Assembly: GCA_036526255.1 (NCBI GenBank)
Contig: DATCYW010000008.1
Span: 23,492-87,491 of the forward strand
Length of the DNA: 64,000 nucleotides
Source: Malonomonas sp036526255
Lineage (GTDB): Bacteria > Desulfobacterota > Desulfuromonadia > Desulfuromonadales > Geopsychrobacteraceae
Direction of reading: 5' to 3'
Below, piece after piece: positions 8,485 to 16,396 of this stretch (its first letter is position 1; the number at the start of each line of letters is the position of its first letter). The position numbers and the translations under genes were made by a program. The notes beneath the pieces are model-generated. The model ran no database searches, was not told where the DNA came from, and saw only the letters and a list, made by a program, of their open reading frames with translations.

Positions 8485-10461
8485 ATGAATTCTGTTTTGC
8501 CACATCTGTTGTTGGTTAATGACAATTCTGACGCTGTGAAGCAGCTGCTTTTACTGCTTGAGCCTTTACCGGTTCGTTTGAGCGTGGTTCCGGGTGGTGT
8601 TGAAGCCATTGAAGTGCTGCGATCAACCCGGGTGGATCTGCTGCTGACGGAAATTGCCATCGGTGAGTTCGATTGCTGGCGATTGACCCGGCTGGTTCGT
8701 TCGGGAATTTACCAGAGCAGTTCTGATATTCCAATCATCATTATAACTCAGCTCTGGTGTGAGCGGATTACCGAAGTTACTGCGCGTGAGTTTGGCATCA
8801 ACCACCTGATGACATTTGCCGATGCAGAGCATCTGCCCGAACTGGTGATGCATTGTATGCAAGGTCATTGCAGTTCGGTGCGCAGAGCCAGGATTCTGGT
8901 GGTAGAAGATAATCCGGATAACGCCAGGCTGGTCAGCAAGATTCTGCGTGAACGCTTCGATGTCGATCTGGCTGCGGATGGACAGCAGGGATTGGCGGTC
9001 TGGAAACAGAATGTTTACGATCTGGTGCTGCTCGATGTGATGTTGCCGAAAATGTCCGGTGAGGATGTGCTGCATGAAATTTTAAGTCTTTCTCCGCAGC
9101 AGCCGGTTGTTGTCATGACAGCGCACGGTTCGATTGATCTGGCGGAAAAGCTGATGCGGCGGGGAGCGGTCGATTTTATCACCAAGCCTTTCCGGCCTGC
9201 GCAGCTGCGTCAGGTCTGCGAACTGGCGGCGCGAAGGGATGACTATCTAATCAGCCACGCACAGTTCGCGCAGCGACTCGAATCTGTCCAGCAGCTGCAG
9301 AACCTGCTCGGGAATATTATCGATTCAATGCCGTCGATCATGATCGCGGTCGACTGCGACTGTCGGGTCACGCAGTGGAATCAGCAGGCGGAGTTAAAGC
9401 TTGGGATCGCGGCTGTTGACGCGCTGGGACAGCCACTGGAGGATCTGTCGATTGCGCAGGTCGGAATGCTTGAGGTGCGTCAGGCGATCAAAGAGCAGCA
9501 GGTGAAGATAAAGACGAAAGTGCCAAACAATACTGGTGGACCACTTTGCTTTTTCGATAAGACGATCTACCCGCTTTCCGAGGCGGGGTGTGGCGGTGCG
9601 GTAATCCGGATCGATGATGTCACTGACCGGGTTCTGCTTGAGGAGCGGGTGATACAGACGAAAAAAATGGCTTCTTTGGGGGAATTGATTGCTGGGATTG
9701 CCCACGAAATCAACAACCCGCTGGCTGGTGTCTTGCAGAATGCCCAGGTGATACGAAATCGACTTGACACCTCAGTGAACAAGAATCGGCTCGCGGCAGA
9801 GGCACTTGGAACGACCATGGAGACCGTCGCGCAATATCATCAGGAGCGTGGTGTCGCGTCGCGTCTTGACGCTATTATGGAATCGGGTGTCAGAGCAGCA
9901 AAAATAATCGAAACCATGTTGGCTTTCAGTTATCAGGGTGGCACCAAGGTCAAGCCGGAAAATCTTGCAGAACTGTTGGACAAGTCGCTTGAATTGGCTT
10001 CAAGTCATTATAGTTTGAAAAATAAGGTTGATTTTAAATCGTTGGAAATTGTGCGCGTCTATGATCCGCAGTTACCACTCGTTAACTGTGATGCCGGCCA
10101 GATTCAGCAGGTTCTGTTGAATCTATTGATGAACGGCGCACACGCAATGGGGGAGAAGCAACGTCGCTTGCCGACTGAGCAGCAAGGGCTCTATCGCGGT
10201 CGTTTTGAAATGCGTCTGAGTTTGCGTGAAGGGAATGTGCAGATAGAGATTGAAGATAGCGGGCCGGGGATTGATGAGGCCTCGTTGCCACGGGTGTTTG
10301 ATCCGTTTTTCACTACAAAAGAAGTCGGCGAAGGGACTGGGCTCGGCTTGTTCATCTCATATCTGATTGTCACCGAAAACCATCATGGAACCATGACCGT
10401 CTCTTCTTCCGCAGGTAGGGGCGCGACCTTCACCATCAGTCTGCCACTGAACCAATCCTGA
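8485..10461 (+). CDS. Histidine kinase with two N-terminal receiver domains and a PAS domain
   Basis: A soluble sensor kinase of 658 residues with no membrane segment. Domain order: a degenerate receiver (about 8-125), an intact receiver (about 133-245, acidic pair VVEDN, phospho-acceptor in VLLDVMLP near 184, lysine in ITKPF), a PAS domain (about 270-370), a HisKA segment with GIAHEINNPLAG near 407, and an HATPase_c domain ending with GTGLGLF. In the first receiver the acidic pocket is replaced (LLVNDN) and the acceptor position is glutamate (LLLTEI), so it is probably a pseudo-receiver. It stands alone, followed by a hairpin. The upstream ribosome site is weak. The phosphodonor and output are unknown. 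Confidence 0.93.
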   Translation: MNSVLPHLLLVNDNSDAVKQLLLLLEPLPVRLSVVPGGVEAIEVLRSTRVDLLLTEIAIGEFDCWRLTRLVRSGIYQSSSDIPIIIITQLWCERITEVTAREFGINHLMTFADAEHLPELVMHCMQGHCSSVRRARILVVEDNPDNARLVSKILRERFDVDLAADGQQGLAVWKQNVYDLVLLDVMLPKMSGEDVLHEILSLSPQQPVVVMTAHGSIDLAEKLMRRGAVDFITKPFRPAQLRQVCELAARRDDYLISHAQFAQRLESVQQLQNLLGNIIDSMPSIMIAVDCDCRVTQWNQQAELKLGIAAVDALGQPLEDLSIAQVGMLEVRQAIKEQQVKIKTKVPNNTGGPLCFFDKTIYPLSEAGCGGAVIRIDDVTDRVLLEERVIQTKKMASLGELIAGIAHEINNPLAGVLQNAQVIRNRLDTSVNKNRLAAEALGTTMETVAQYHQERGVASRLDAIMESGVRAAKIIETMLAFSYQGGTKVKPENLAELLDKSLELASSHYSLKNKVDFKSLEIVRVYDPQLPLVNCDAGQIQQVLLNLLMNGAHAMGEKQRRLPTEQQGLYRGRFEMRLSLREGNVQIEIEDSGPGIDEASLPRVFDPFFTTKEVGEGTGLGLFISYLIVTENHHGTMTVSSSAGRGATFTISLPLNQS

Positions 10462-10489
10462 ACCTTTTCCTTTAGTAAGTTGTCACTTT

Positions 10490-10518
10490 CTGCGTCTGCC
10501 AATTTTTGGCAGACGCAG
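10490..10518 (+). terminator. Strong hairpin after the double-receiver kinase gene
   Basis: A 13-bp perfect stem (10490-10502 with 10506-10518) with a three-base loop lies 29 bp after the stop codon. The following U-rich stretch (TTCTATTTTTATC) begins a few bases downstream, so it may terminate imperfectly or stabilise the 3' end. Confidence 0.6.
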
Positions 10519-10769
10519 CTGGGTTCTATTTTTATCTCTGAACAAACAAAAAAATAACCATAAATGTTATAGCTTGTTAAGTATTTTATATTTAACAAGT
10601 TTGGTTCATTAGTATTGCAAAACTTTCCGGGATCATTGTAATATAAGTTTTCGTGTCCTCTGATTTTGCTTTCCGTCAACGTTTGTCGTCAGGTCGCGAT
10701 GTTGTAAGAATGTGCCAGTTTCTCATGTCATTGTACTGATTAATTCATACATGGTTTCAGGAGATTCAG
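10519..10769. other. AT-rich intergenic region upstream of the thiamine-diphosphate enzyme
   Basis: The 308 bp between the kinase gene and the next gene hold the kinase terminator, then about 250 bp of AT-rich DNA with a perfect 8-bp inverted repeat (10573-10580 with 10592-10599). No reading frame with coding character was seen. The promoter of the downstream gene should lie here, but no convincing -35/-10 pair could be fixed. Confidence 0.6.
10573..10599. repeat. Perfect 8-bp inverted repeat, possible operator
   Basis: CTTGTTAA (10573-10580) and TTAACAAG (10592-10599) are separated by 11 AT-rich bases. It lies about 170 bp upstream of the thiamine-diphosphate enzyme start. The shape fits either a dimeric regulator site or a weak hairpin; no T tract follows directly. 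Confidence 0.4.
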
Positions 10770-12560
10770 ATGACGATGTCAATTTTTCCCCCGGCGATTG
10801 AGGCCAGGCCTGCCCATCAGAGCGACCTTGCTGACATGGTGGTTGAGTCTCTTGAGTCGATTGGCGTTGAATATATCTTCGGCGTTCCAGGCGGAGCGAT
10901 AGAGCCGCTCTACAATGCACTGGCCCGCAGTTCCCGACGTGGCGGTTTGCGACCGATCGTTGCCCGTCATGAGTCTGGGGCAGCGTTTATGGCCGATGGT
11001 TACGCTCGCGAAACCGGCAAGCTGGGCGTCTGCTGCTCGACAACCGGCCCGGGGGCAACCAACCTGATGACCGGCGTGGCCTCGGCCTACACAGAAAATA
11101 CCCCGCTCCTGGTGATCACCGCCCAGACTGCCCTGCATCTGTTCGGTAAACACACCCTGCAGGAATCGTCCTGCACCGCCATCAATACCGTTGCCATGTT
11201 TCAGTCCTGTACCAGATACAGCAGCCTGGTATCTCATCGTGGTCAGCTGGAGGGGAAACTGGCTGCTGCCATTGCCGCGACTCAGGGGGTGCCGTCAGGC
11301 CCCGCGCACTTAAGCATCCCGATGGATGTGCTCAACTCGCCGCGTCGCACGCGTTCGAAATCGCTGTATCGGTTTGATTCGCTGTTCAGACCACATGCAT
11401 TACTCGACACTGAAGCGCTACATGAACTGCTAGAGGAGTTGCTGCAGGCCCGGCGTATTGTGCTGTTACTTGGCGACGGCTGTGGCAAGGCGATTGATAA
11501 AATTCACGAGTTCGCCGAACTTGTTCACGCGCCGATCATCAGCGGCCCTTCAGGTAAGCGCTGGATTAATCATCAGCATCCGCTTTATCGTGGCGTGTTG
11601 GGCTATGCAAGCCATCGCAGCGCTCGTGAAACTTTGCAGGATGAGCGCAATGATCTGGTCTTAGCCGTAGGCACCAGATTCAGTGAGATGATTTTCTCTG
11701 GTTTTGAGAATAATGAAGAACTGGCAGGAAAGATTATTCATATCGATGAGAATCTTGAAAATCTGGCGAACTCACATTGGGCCCGCTTACAGGTCTGTGG
11801 CACCATCCGCAATATTTTTCAGTTTTTGCTTGAGGGTCTGCTGGCAAAGAAAAATGAGGGGACTCACTGTTTGCCTTTGAAGCCTGTTGCCGTCAGTTTG
11901 CGCGGCGACAGTTCAGCGGCCGATTTCCCCCATTCTCAAATTCAACTGAACGATCCCGCGGCCTGTGTTTCCGACGCGCTGCCGTTGAAGCCGCAGCGGT
12001 TGATGCGTGAGCTCTCAAAAAAAATGCCGGTCGATGCGCGGGTGTTTGTCGATGCCGGCAACAGTTGGGCTTGGGCGACCCATTATCTGCACATGCGCAG
12101 CAGTGGCCTTTACCGCGTCGGGATGGGGTTCGGGGCCATGGCCTGGGCGATTGGTGCCAGTGTCGGTAGCGCCTTGGGATCGCCGGGAAGCCCGACTTTT
12201 TGCATAACCGGTGATGGTAGTTTTCTGATGAGTGGCCAGGAAATTACCGTCGCTGTCGTGGAAAAACTGCCGGTAATTTTTGTGATTCTGAATGACAGCG
12301 CCTTGGGGATGGTCATGCATGGGCAGCGGATGGGCGGGGCTGAACAGATCGGCTTCGAACTGCCGCCCATAAATTTCGCCCAGGTCGCTCGGGGGATGGG
12401 GGCAGCGGCTGAAACCATCTGCACCATCGAAGAGCTGACCACACTCGATTTTGCTGAAATCTGTCGTCGTGAAGGGCCAACGCTGCTCGATGTGTATATC
12501 GATCCGGAAGAGGTCCCGCCAATGGGGGCGCGAATGAAAACCCTTGGGCGGAGTCAATGA
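10770..12560 (+). CDS. Thiamine-diphosphate-dependent enzyme, acetolactate-synthase-like
   Basis: A 596-residue member of the acetohydroxyacid synthase/benzoylformate decarboxylase superfamily. These enzymes join or cleave bonds next to a 2-oxo group using thiamine diphosphate. The N-terminal PYR domain has the catalytic glutamate in ARHESGAAFMADGYAR (about 67). The central Rossmann domain follows, and the PP domain has the GDGSF...ILND cofactor motif starting near 480. CAGGAG precedes the ATG. There is no small regulatory subunit and no other ilv gene nearby, which argues against housekeeping branched-chain synthesis. It converges on two citrate-synthase-fold genes and may act in the same pathway. 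The substrate is unknown. Confidence 0.88.
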   Translation: MTMSIFPPAIEARPAHQSDLADMVVESLESIGVEYIFGVPGGAIEPLYNALARSSRRGGLRPIVARHESGAAFMADGYARETGKLGVCCSTTGPGATNLMTGVASAYTENTPLLVITAQTALHLFGKHTLQESSCTAINTVAMFQSCTRYSSLVSHRGQLEGKLAAAIAATQGVPSGPAHLSIPMDVLNSPRRTRSKSLYRFDSLFRPHALLDTEALHELLEELLQARRIVLLLGDGCGKAIDKIHEFAELVHAPIISGPSGKRWINHQHPLYRGVLGYASHRSARETLQDERNDLVLAVGTRFSEMIFSGFENNEELAGKIIHIDENLENLANSHWARLQVCGTIRNIFQFLLEGLLAKKNEGTHCLPLKPVAVSLRGDSSAADFPHSQIQLNDPAACVSDALPLKPQRLMRELSKKMPVDARVFVDAGNSWAWATHYLHMRSSGLYRVGMGFGAMAWAIGASVGSALGSPGSPTFCITGDGSFLMSGQEITVAVVEKLPVIFVILNDSALGMVMHGQRMGGAEQIGFELPPINFAQVARGMGAAAETICTIEELTTLDFAEICRREGPTLLDVYIDPEEVPPMGARMKTLGRSQ

Positions 12561-12597
12561 AAAAGGCGGCAGAGAAGAAAATCTCAGCCGCCTTTTT
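12561..12597. terminator. Bidirectional intrinsic terminator
   Basis: A 10-bp stem (AAAAGGCGGC, 12561-12570, with GCCGCCTTTT, 12587-12596) ends in a T run. It sits immediately after the stop codon of the thiamine-diphosphate enzyme and 7 bp from the convergent citrate-synthase-like gene. Confidence 0.85.
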
Positions 12598-12602
12598 TGT
12601 TG

Positions 12603-13436
12603 TTACCGGCGATCAGGCACAGCACGTGGTGGCGGCCCCTGATAGTCAATATCTTCACAACGCATTGGCAGAAAGGCACCAGCTGGACGTTCAATGGTGT
12701 CGGTGTAGCAGGCGGTGACGCCACTGTTGACGATTATTGTGCCAATACGGCAGATTTCCTCACCTGTAAATCCCTGATCACAGAGAAAGGCAGAGGCATA
12801 GCCGGTCAGGTTCATCGCTTCATCGTAACGCTGGAGTAGAACTTTTTCTATTTCATAGGCCAACGTTAAGTGCTCGCCTTCTGGGAATTTCAGGTCTTTA
12901 GAGACACGCTCCATCGCTGGAACACGTTCATCACCTTTTGCGACAGGGCGGGAATAGCCCATGAAATTCGGAGAAATTCCGGTTTTGGCCGTCTGCTGCA
13001 GGACAAACTCTTCGGCAGAAAGTCCTGTTTTTATTGCATTCAGAGCGGACGAGATGAATTGACAGCCGCCTGCCAGAGTGCGTTGTGCATAGTTGCGTGA
13101 GTCAGCAGCCAACAGGCCTGCAGTGGTTGCCGCTACAATCGATGTGCGCATGGTGCCCCCGAGTGCACCAATCTGATTGCACCAGATGCGTGGATCAGGC
13201 CAACTCATGCTGATAAATATCGCTTCAAACCAGTCAGCTATTCTTCGTTCAACCAAACGTCCGGTGGCATTCAGAATGAGCACCTGGAAATAGCTTTTAT
13301 GACCGATAAACTCCTCGAGCATGTTATAGCCATGACAATAAACCGCTTCGCCGATCTTCCAGCCACCTTTTCGACTGCGGATTGTTCCGCGGTTTCTATC
13401 CCAAAAACTGGTATCTACTGGTGGGTTAGTCTTCAA
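12603..13436 (-). CDS. Citrate-synthase-fold protein B (citryl-CoA lyase-like), catalytic residues not conserved
   Basis: A 277-residue protein related to the small citrate synthase/citryl-CoA lyase-like family; it shares the GEAVYCHGYNMLE opening and general layout with the gene immediately upstream. The histidine of the LHGGAN motif of citrate synthase appears replaced (TLAGGCQF), and GFGHRVYK is represented by GYSRPVAK, so the classical histidine/aspartate triad is not visible. The likely start is TTG at 13436, inside the 3' end of the upstream partner (11-base overlap), with GAGGA upstream. It is the last gene of the five-gene operon. It may be a non-catalytic or differently acting subunit of a heteromer. 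Confidence 0.7.
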   Translation of the reverse strand: MKTNPPVDTSFWDRNRGTIRSRKGGWKIGEAVYCHGYNMLEEFIGHKSYFQVLILNATGRLVERRIADWFEAIFISMSWPDPRIWCNQIGALGGTMRTSIVAATTAGLLAADSRNYAQRTLAGGCQFISSALNAIKTGLSAEEFVLQQTAKTGISPNFMGYSRPVAKGDERVPAMERVSKDLKFPEGEHLTLAYEIEKVLLQRYDEAMNLTGYASAFLCDQGFTGEEICRIGTIIVNSGVTACYTDTIERPAGAFLPMRCEDIDYQGPPPRAVPDRR

Positions 13437-14241
13437 TGATATAGTCCTCGTCGTTCTGAAAAGGCATCGCAGTTATCGGCTTGTTGAGCATTTCCATACC
13501 GTGGGCCAGCAATCCGGGCGCGCATAACAGCTGAAAAATTCCTGCACTGTGTTTTGGTTGAAATTTAAAGTCTGCAAAAACTGCAGCTGCTACACCAGTT
13601 GTCAACCAGCCCAGGTTATACGGGCGTAGTTGTTCAGCCAGCGTCACGCCAAACTTCAGTGCCTTGCCTGCTCCGGGCAGTGTGGCCAGTTGTGTGGCGA
13701 TCTGCGTGGTCATTAGGTCTATTCCGCCAAAGTAGCTGCCAAAGCCGGGTAGTGGGTGCCAGTCCCCTTGGGCTGGTCGCTCTGCCGATTTTATCTGTTC
13801 TTCAATCAGGCTGTCGATTGCACTGTTATGGGTTTTATTGAAGAACCGAACGCAGCGTTCTATGGCCCCGGAACCCAGGTGCTCGCCACCTAAAATACTC
13901 AATGCGACCGGCAGAATGTGATTGTAATCCGACTTGCCGATGCCGGTATTCATCGCCGCTCGGGTTGCCGGATGGCGGGGGCCCGGATTAAGCAGCGCAA
14001 TCATGAGCTGTTCCAGCAGCTGAACCTGGTCTGCCGATGGCAGCTCTCCTTTGAAGAGCAGGAAAAGCACTTCAGGGAAGCTTCTCTTCTGCATTAACTC
14101 CATCAGATTGTAGCCGTGACAGTGAACCTTCTCAGCAATATAGGGGTTGTCTGCGGCAGGGGTCTCGCACCAGATTTTCGTCGCCGGGCGGTTGGTGAAC
14201 TTTTGTTCCCGCCTTTTTTCGCCATCGCGCGTTTTTGTCAT
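13426..14241 (-). CDS. Citrate-synthase-fold protein A (citryl-CoA lyase-like)
   Basis: A 271-residue paralogue of the following gene. Citrate-synthase features are VHCHGYNLMELM, GGEHLGSGAIE (the aligned histidine is kept), PGFGSYFGG (second catalytic histidine replaced by serine) and a C-terminal CAPGLLAHGMEM helix. The aspartate expected near the C-terminus is not apparent. It begins 2 bp after the TonB receptor stop and overlaps the next gene, so all are cotranscribed. Its partner probably forms a hetero-oligomer with it. Which acyl-CoA or oxoacid it handles is unknown. Confidence 0.72.
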   Translation of the reverse strand: MTKTRDGEKRREQKFTNRPATKIWCETPAADNPYIAEKVHCHGYNLMELMQKRSFPEVLFLLFKGELPSADQVQLLEQLMIALLNPGPRHPATRAAMNTGIGKSDYNHILPVALSILGGEHLGSGAIERCVRFFNKTHNSAIDSLIEEQIKSAERPAQGDWHPLPGFGSYFGGIDLMTTQIATQLATLPGAGKALKFGVTLAEQLRPYNLGWLTTGVAAAVFADFKFQPKHSAGIFQLLCAPGLLAHGMEMLNKPITAMPFQNDEDYIIED

Positions 14242-14243
14242 GT

Positions 14244-16379
14244 TCAGAACCTGTAGCTGACTTCAGCCCAGAAACTTCTGCCTGCCAGCGGGTAATCACC
14301 GGTAAATCCAGGAATTCCCGCCCGGCTTGGTTCGTAGGCGTCTGTATCAAAGAGGTTTCTTGCCGCGACGCTGACATCAAATCTTTTGAGAATGTTATTC
14401 TTGTGCAGCGTCAGGTTTACAATACTGTAGTCATCTATTTGTGGTCGCGTATCGTTGGCCGCGCGTTTCCGGTCCGCTACCCAGTTCAGCTGTGTTTCGA
14501 CCGACCAGTCCGGCAGGAATTTCCAGTTAGCGGACAAGTACAGCTCTTGGCCCGGAGCATCGGCAATTCTGTTGCCGGTTGCGACGTCTTCGGAATGCTG
14601 TAAGGCATAATTTCCTTGAATTTTTAACTTTTGAGTTGCCTGCCAAAGAACTTCAAGCTCCAACCCGTAGCCTTGCTGATCGCGGGCATTTTGCGCTGTT
14701 GCTGTGCTGCCACTGCTGTCGGGAACAAATTCAATCAGATCGTCGGCCTGATAGTAATAAAAGCTCAGGTTGGTCTGCAGGTTGAAGGTGAGTCGGTAGT
14801 CAAAGGCCAGCTCCAGTGTATCGATGGTTTCCGGATCAAGTTGTGGATTACCGAGGGCGACCGGATTGTTGATTGAATAGAGTTCGACAAACGAGGGGGC
14901 GCGGAAGGCGCGGCCATAGAGGAGTTTGGTCGTCAGGTTGTGGCGTGTCGACCAGACCAGCGCCAGACGCGGGTTGATGGTCTCTCCGAAATCTGAATAG
15001 CTATCCAGCCGGATACCTGCGGTTAATTCCCAGTCCGGGGCGAAATTCCATTCATCCTGAATGGAGAGGTAGTAGGCCGTACGGTCCGAATCGGGCAGAA
15101 ACACGTACGGGGTGTCGGTCACTTGTGTCATGGAACCATCAAGCGGGCTGCCGGGGCCAAAGTTTTTCTCTTCGCTGGTGATCCAGACTTCATGGTACTT
15201 AAAGCCGCTGCCGAAGCGGATTTGATGAGAACTTAATCCGCGATAGAAAGCGGTCAGATCTAAGCCGTACTGCTGGTCGGTTCCATCCGGTTTGCCAATC
15301 ATGCCGTCTGTAAAGAAAACTGATCTTGTGGGGTTTACTAAATTCAGATTGCCATCGCTGCCGATTGGCGCATTGGTGCCTGCTGGCAGCAGGTTGAAGC
15401 GGCTCTCGCTGCGGTGGTGTAGATAATTCAGGTTTGCCTCCAGATCCCAATTGGTCAGCAGCTGATCTGATTGCCAGGATAGATCGGCTAGATGCTGGTC
15501 TGCATCTTCCCCACCATTTGGGTCGAGCGCAAATGCTGCCCCTGCGCCCATGCCGGCATCATCTTGATGCCAGTACCAGTGGCGGAATTTCCAGTTCTTA
15601 CGTGAAATCTCTAGGTGGGTGTCAACCAAATTGTAACGGGTGTCAAGCGGGCCGGGTGCATTTGATAAGTTGCTGTCCAGTATCGATTGCAGATCACTGT
15701 TGATGATACGGTTTGAGTCACCAGCGCTCTTCTGCTGTTCGACAGAGAAGGCCAGATCCCAGCCTGCGTAACTGCTGCCATGTTGCAGCCAGCTGTTATG
15801 TGTATCGAATGAGCCATGCCTGGTTCCCACCACCGTTCCGTTGATATCCTGGCTGTCTTTCGTGATGATGTTGATGACACCGGCGAAAGCGTCTGCACCA
15901 TAAACCGCGGAACCGGGGCCGCGGATAACTTCAATCCTTTCGATTGCCTCCACCGGCAGGTGAAATTGCAACGGACGTCCGCCGGTAAAACTGGGGAACG
16001 AAATGCCGTTCATTAACAGTAGAACCTGCGGGTTGAACTTTGTATGAATTCCTCTGATTGAGTAGACCGAATCGAGCCGCCCCTGAGTCGAAACACCAAC
16101 GTGCAGGCCAGGTACTTTCTCCAGGACTTCATCCAGAGTTGTCGCACCCATCGCTTCAATCTGTCGGGCCGTAATAACGCTGGCGACCGCCGGCGCTTTA
16201 TAGGCCGGTTTACTGCTGCCGGTGGCGATGCTGACAAACTCCTCACTGCCGTAGAGTTCCTCCATGCCATCGCCATTCAGCTGCAGCAGCGTTTCAGATG
16301 GCCCGGCGTGGACGACCTGATGCGGGCAGCAGAGCGCTAAAGTGAATAGCAGTAGTAGGTAACTTAACTTTTTTGACAT
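14244..16379 (-). CDS. TonB-dependent outer-membrane receptor
   Basis: A 711-residue receptor: signal peptide (about 1-25), a plug domain (VASVITARQIEAMGATTLDE ... RIEVIRGPGSAVYGADAFAG) and a beta-barrel ending in an aromatic residue (VSYRF). The start at 16379 has GGGAG at good spacing, and the frame upstream of it overlaps the kinase gene. It imports an unidentified substrate with TonB energy. It lies between a sensor kinase and two enzyme genes in one operon, an arrangement that suggests substrate sensing, uptake and metabolism in a single unit. No iron-uptake marker is adjacent. Confidence 0.93.
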   Translation of the reverse strand: MSKKLSYLLLLFTLALCCPHQVVHAGPSETLLQLNGDGMEELYGSEEFVSIATGSSKPAYKAPAVASVITARQIEAMGATTLDEVLEKVPGLHVGVSTQGRLDSVYSIRGIHTKFNPQVLLLMNGISFPSFTGGRPLQFHLPVEAIERIEVIRGPGSAVYGADAFAGVINIITKDSQDINGTVVGTRHGSFDTHNSWLQHGSSYAGWDLAFSVEQQKSAGDSNRIINSDLQSILDSNLSNAPGPLDTRYNLVDTHLEISRKNWKFRHWYWHQDDAGMGAGAAFALDPNGGEDADQHLADLSWQSDQLLTNWDLEANLNYLHHRSESRFNLLPAGTNAPIGSDGNLNLVNPTRSVFFTDGMIGKPDGTDQQYGLDLTAFYRGLSSHQIRFGSGFKYHEVWITSEEKNFGPGSPLDGSMTQVTDTPYVFLPDSDRTAYYLSIQDEWNFAPDWELTAGIRLDSYSDFGETINPRLALVWSTRHNLTTKLLYGRAFRAPSFVELYSINNPVALGNPQLDPETIDTLELAFDYRLTFNLQTNLSFYYYQADDLIEFVPDSSGSTATAQNARDQQGYGLELEVLWQATQKLKIQGNYALQHSEDVATGNRIADAPGQELYLSANWKFLPDWSVETQLNWVADRKRAANDTRPQIDDYSIVNLTLHKNNILKRFDVSVAARNLFDTDAYEPSRAGIPGFTGDYPLAGRSFWAEVSYRF

Positions 16380-16396
16380 AAACGAACTCCCGCCTG

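Noticed and set aside
12603..16379. Siderophore (citrate-type) biosynthesis and uptake locus
   Set aside because: Attractive because citrate-synthase-like and TonB genes are adjacent, but there is no NIS synthetase, NRPS, ferric reductase or ABC permease, and the citrate-synthase residues are degenerate.
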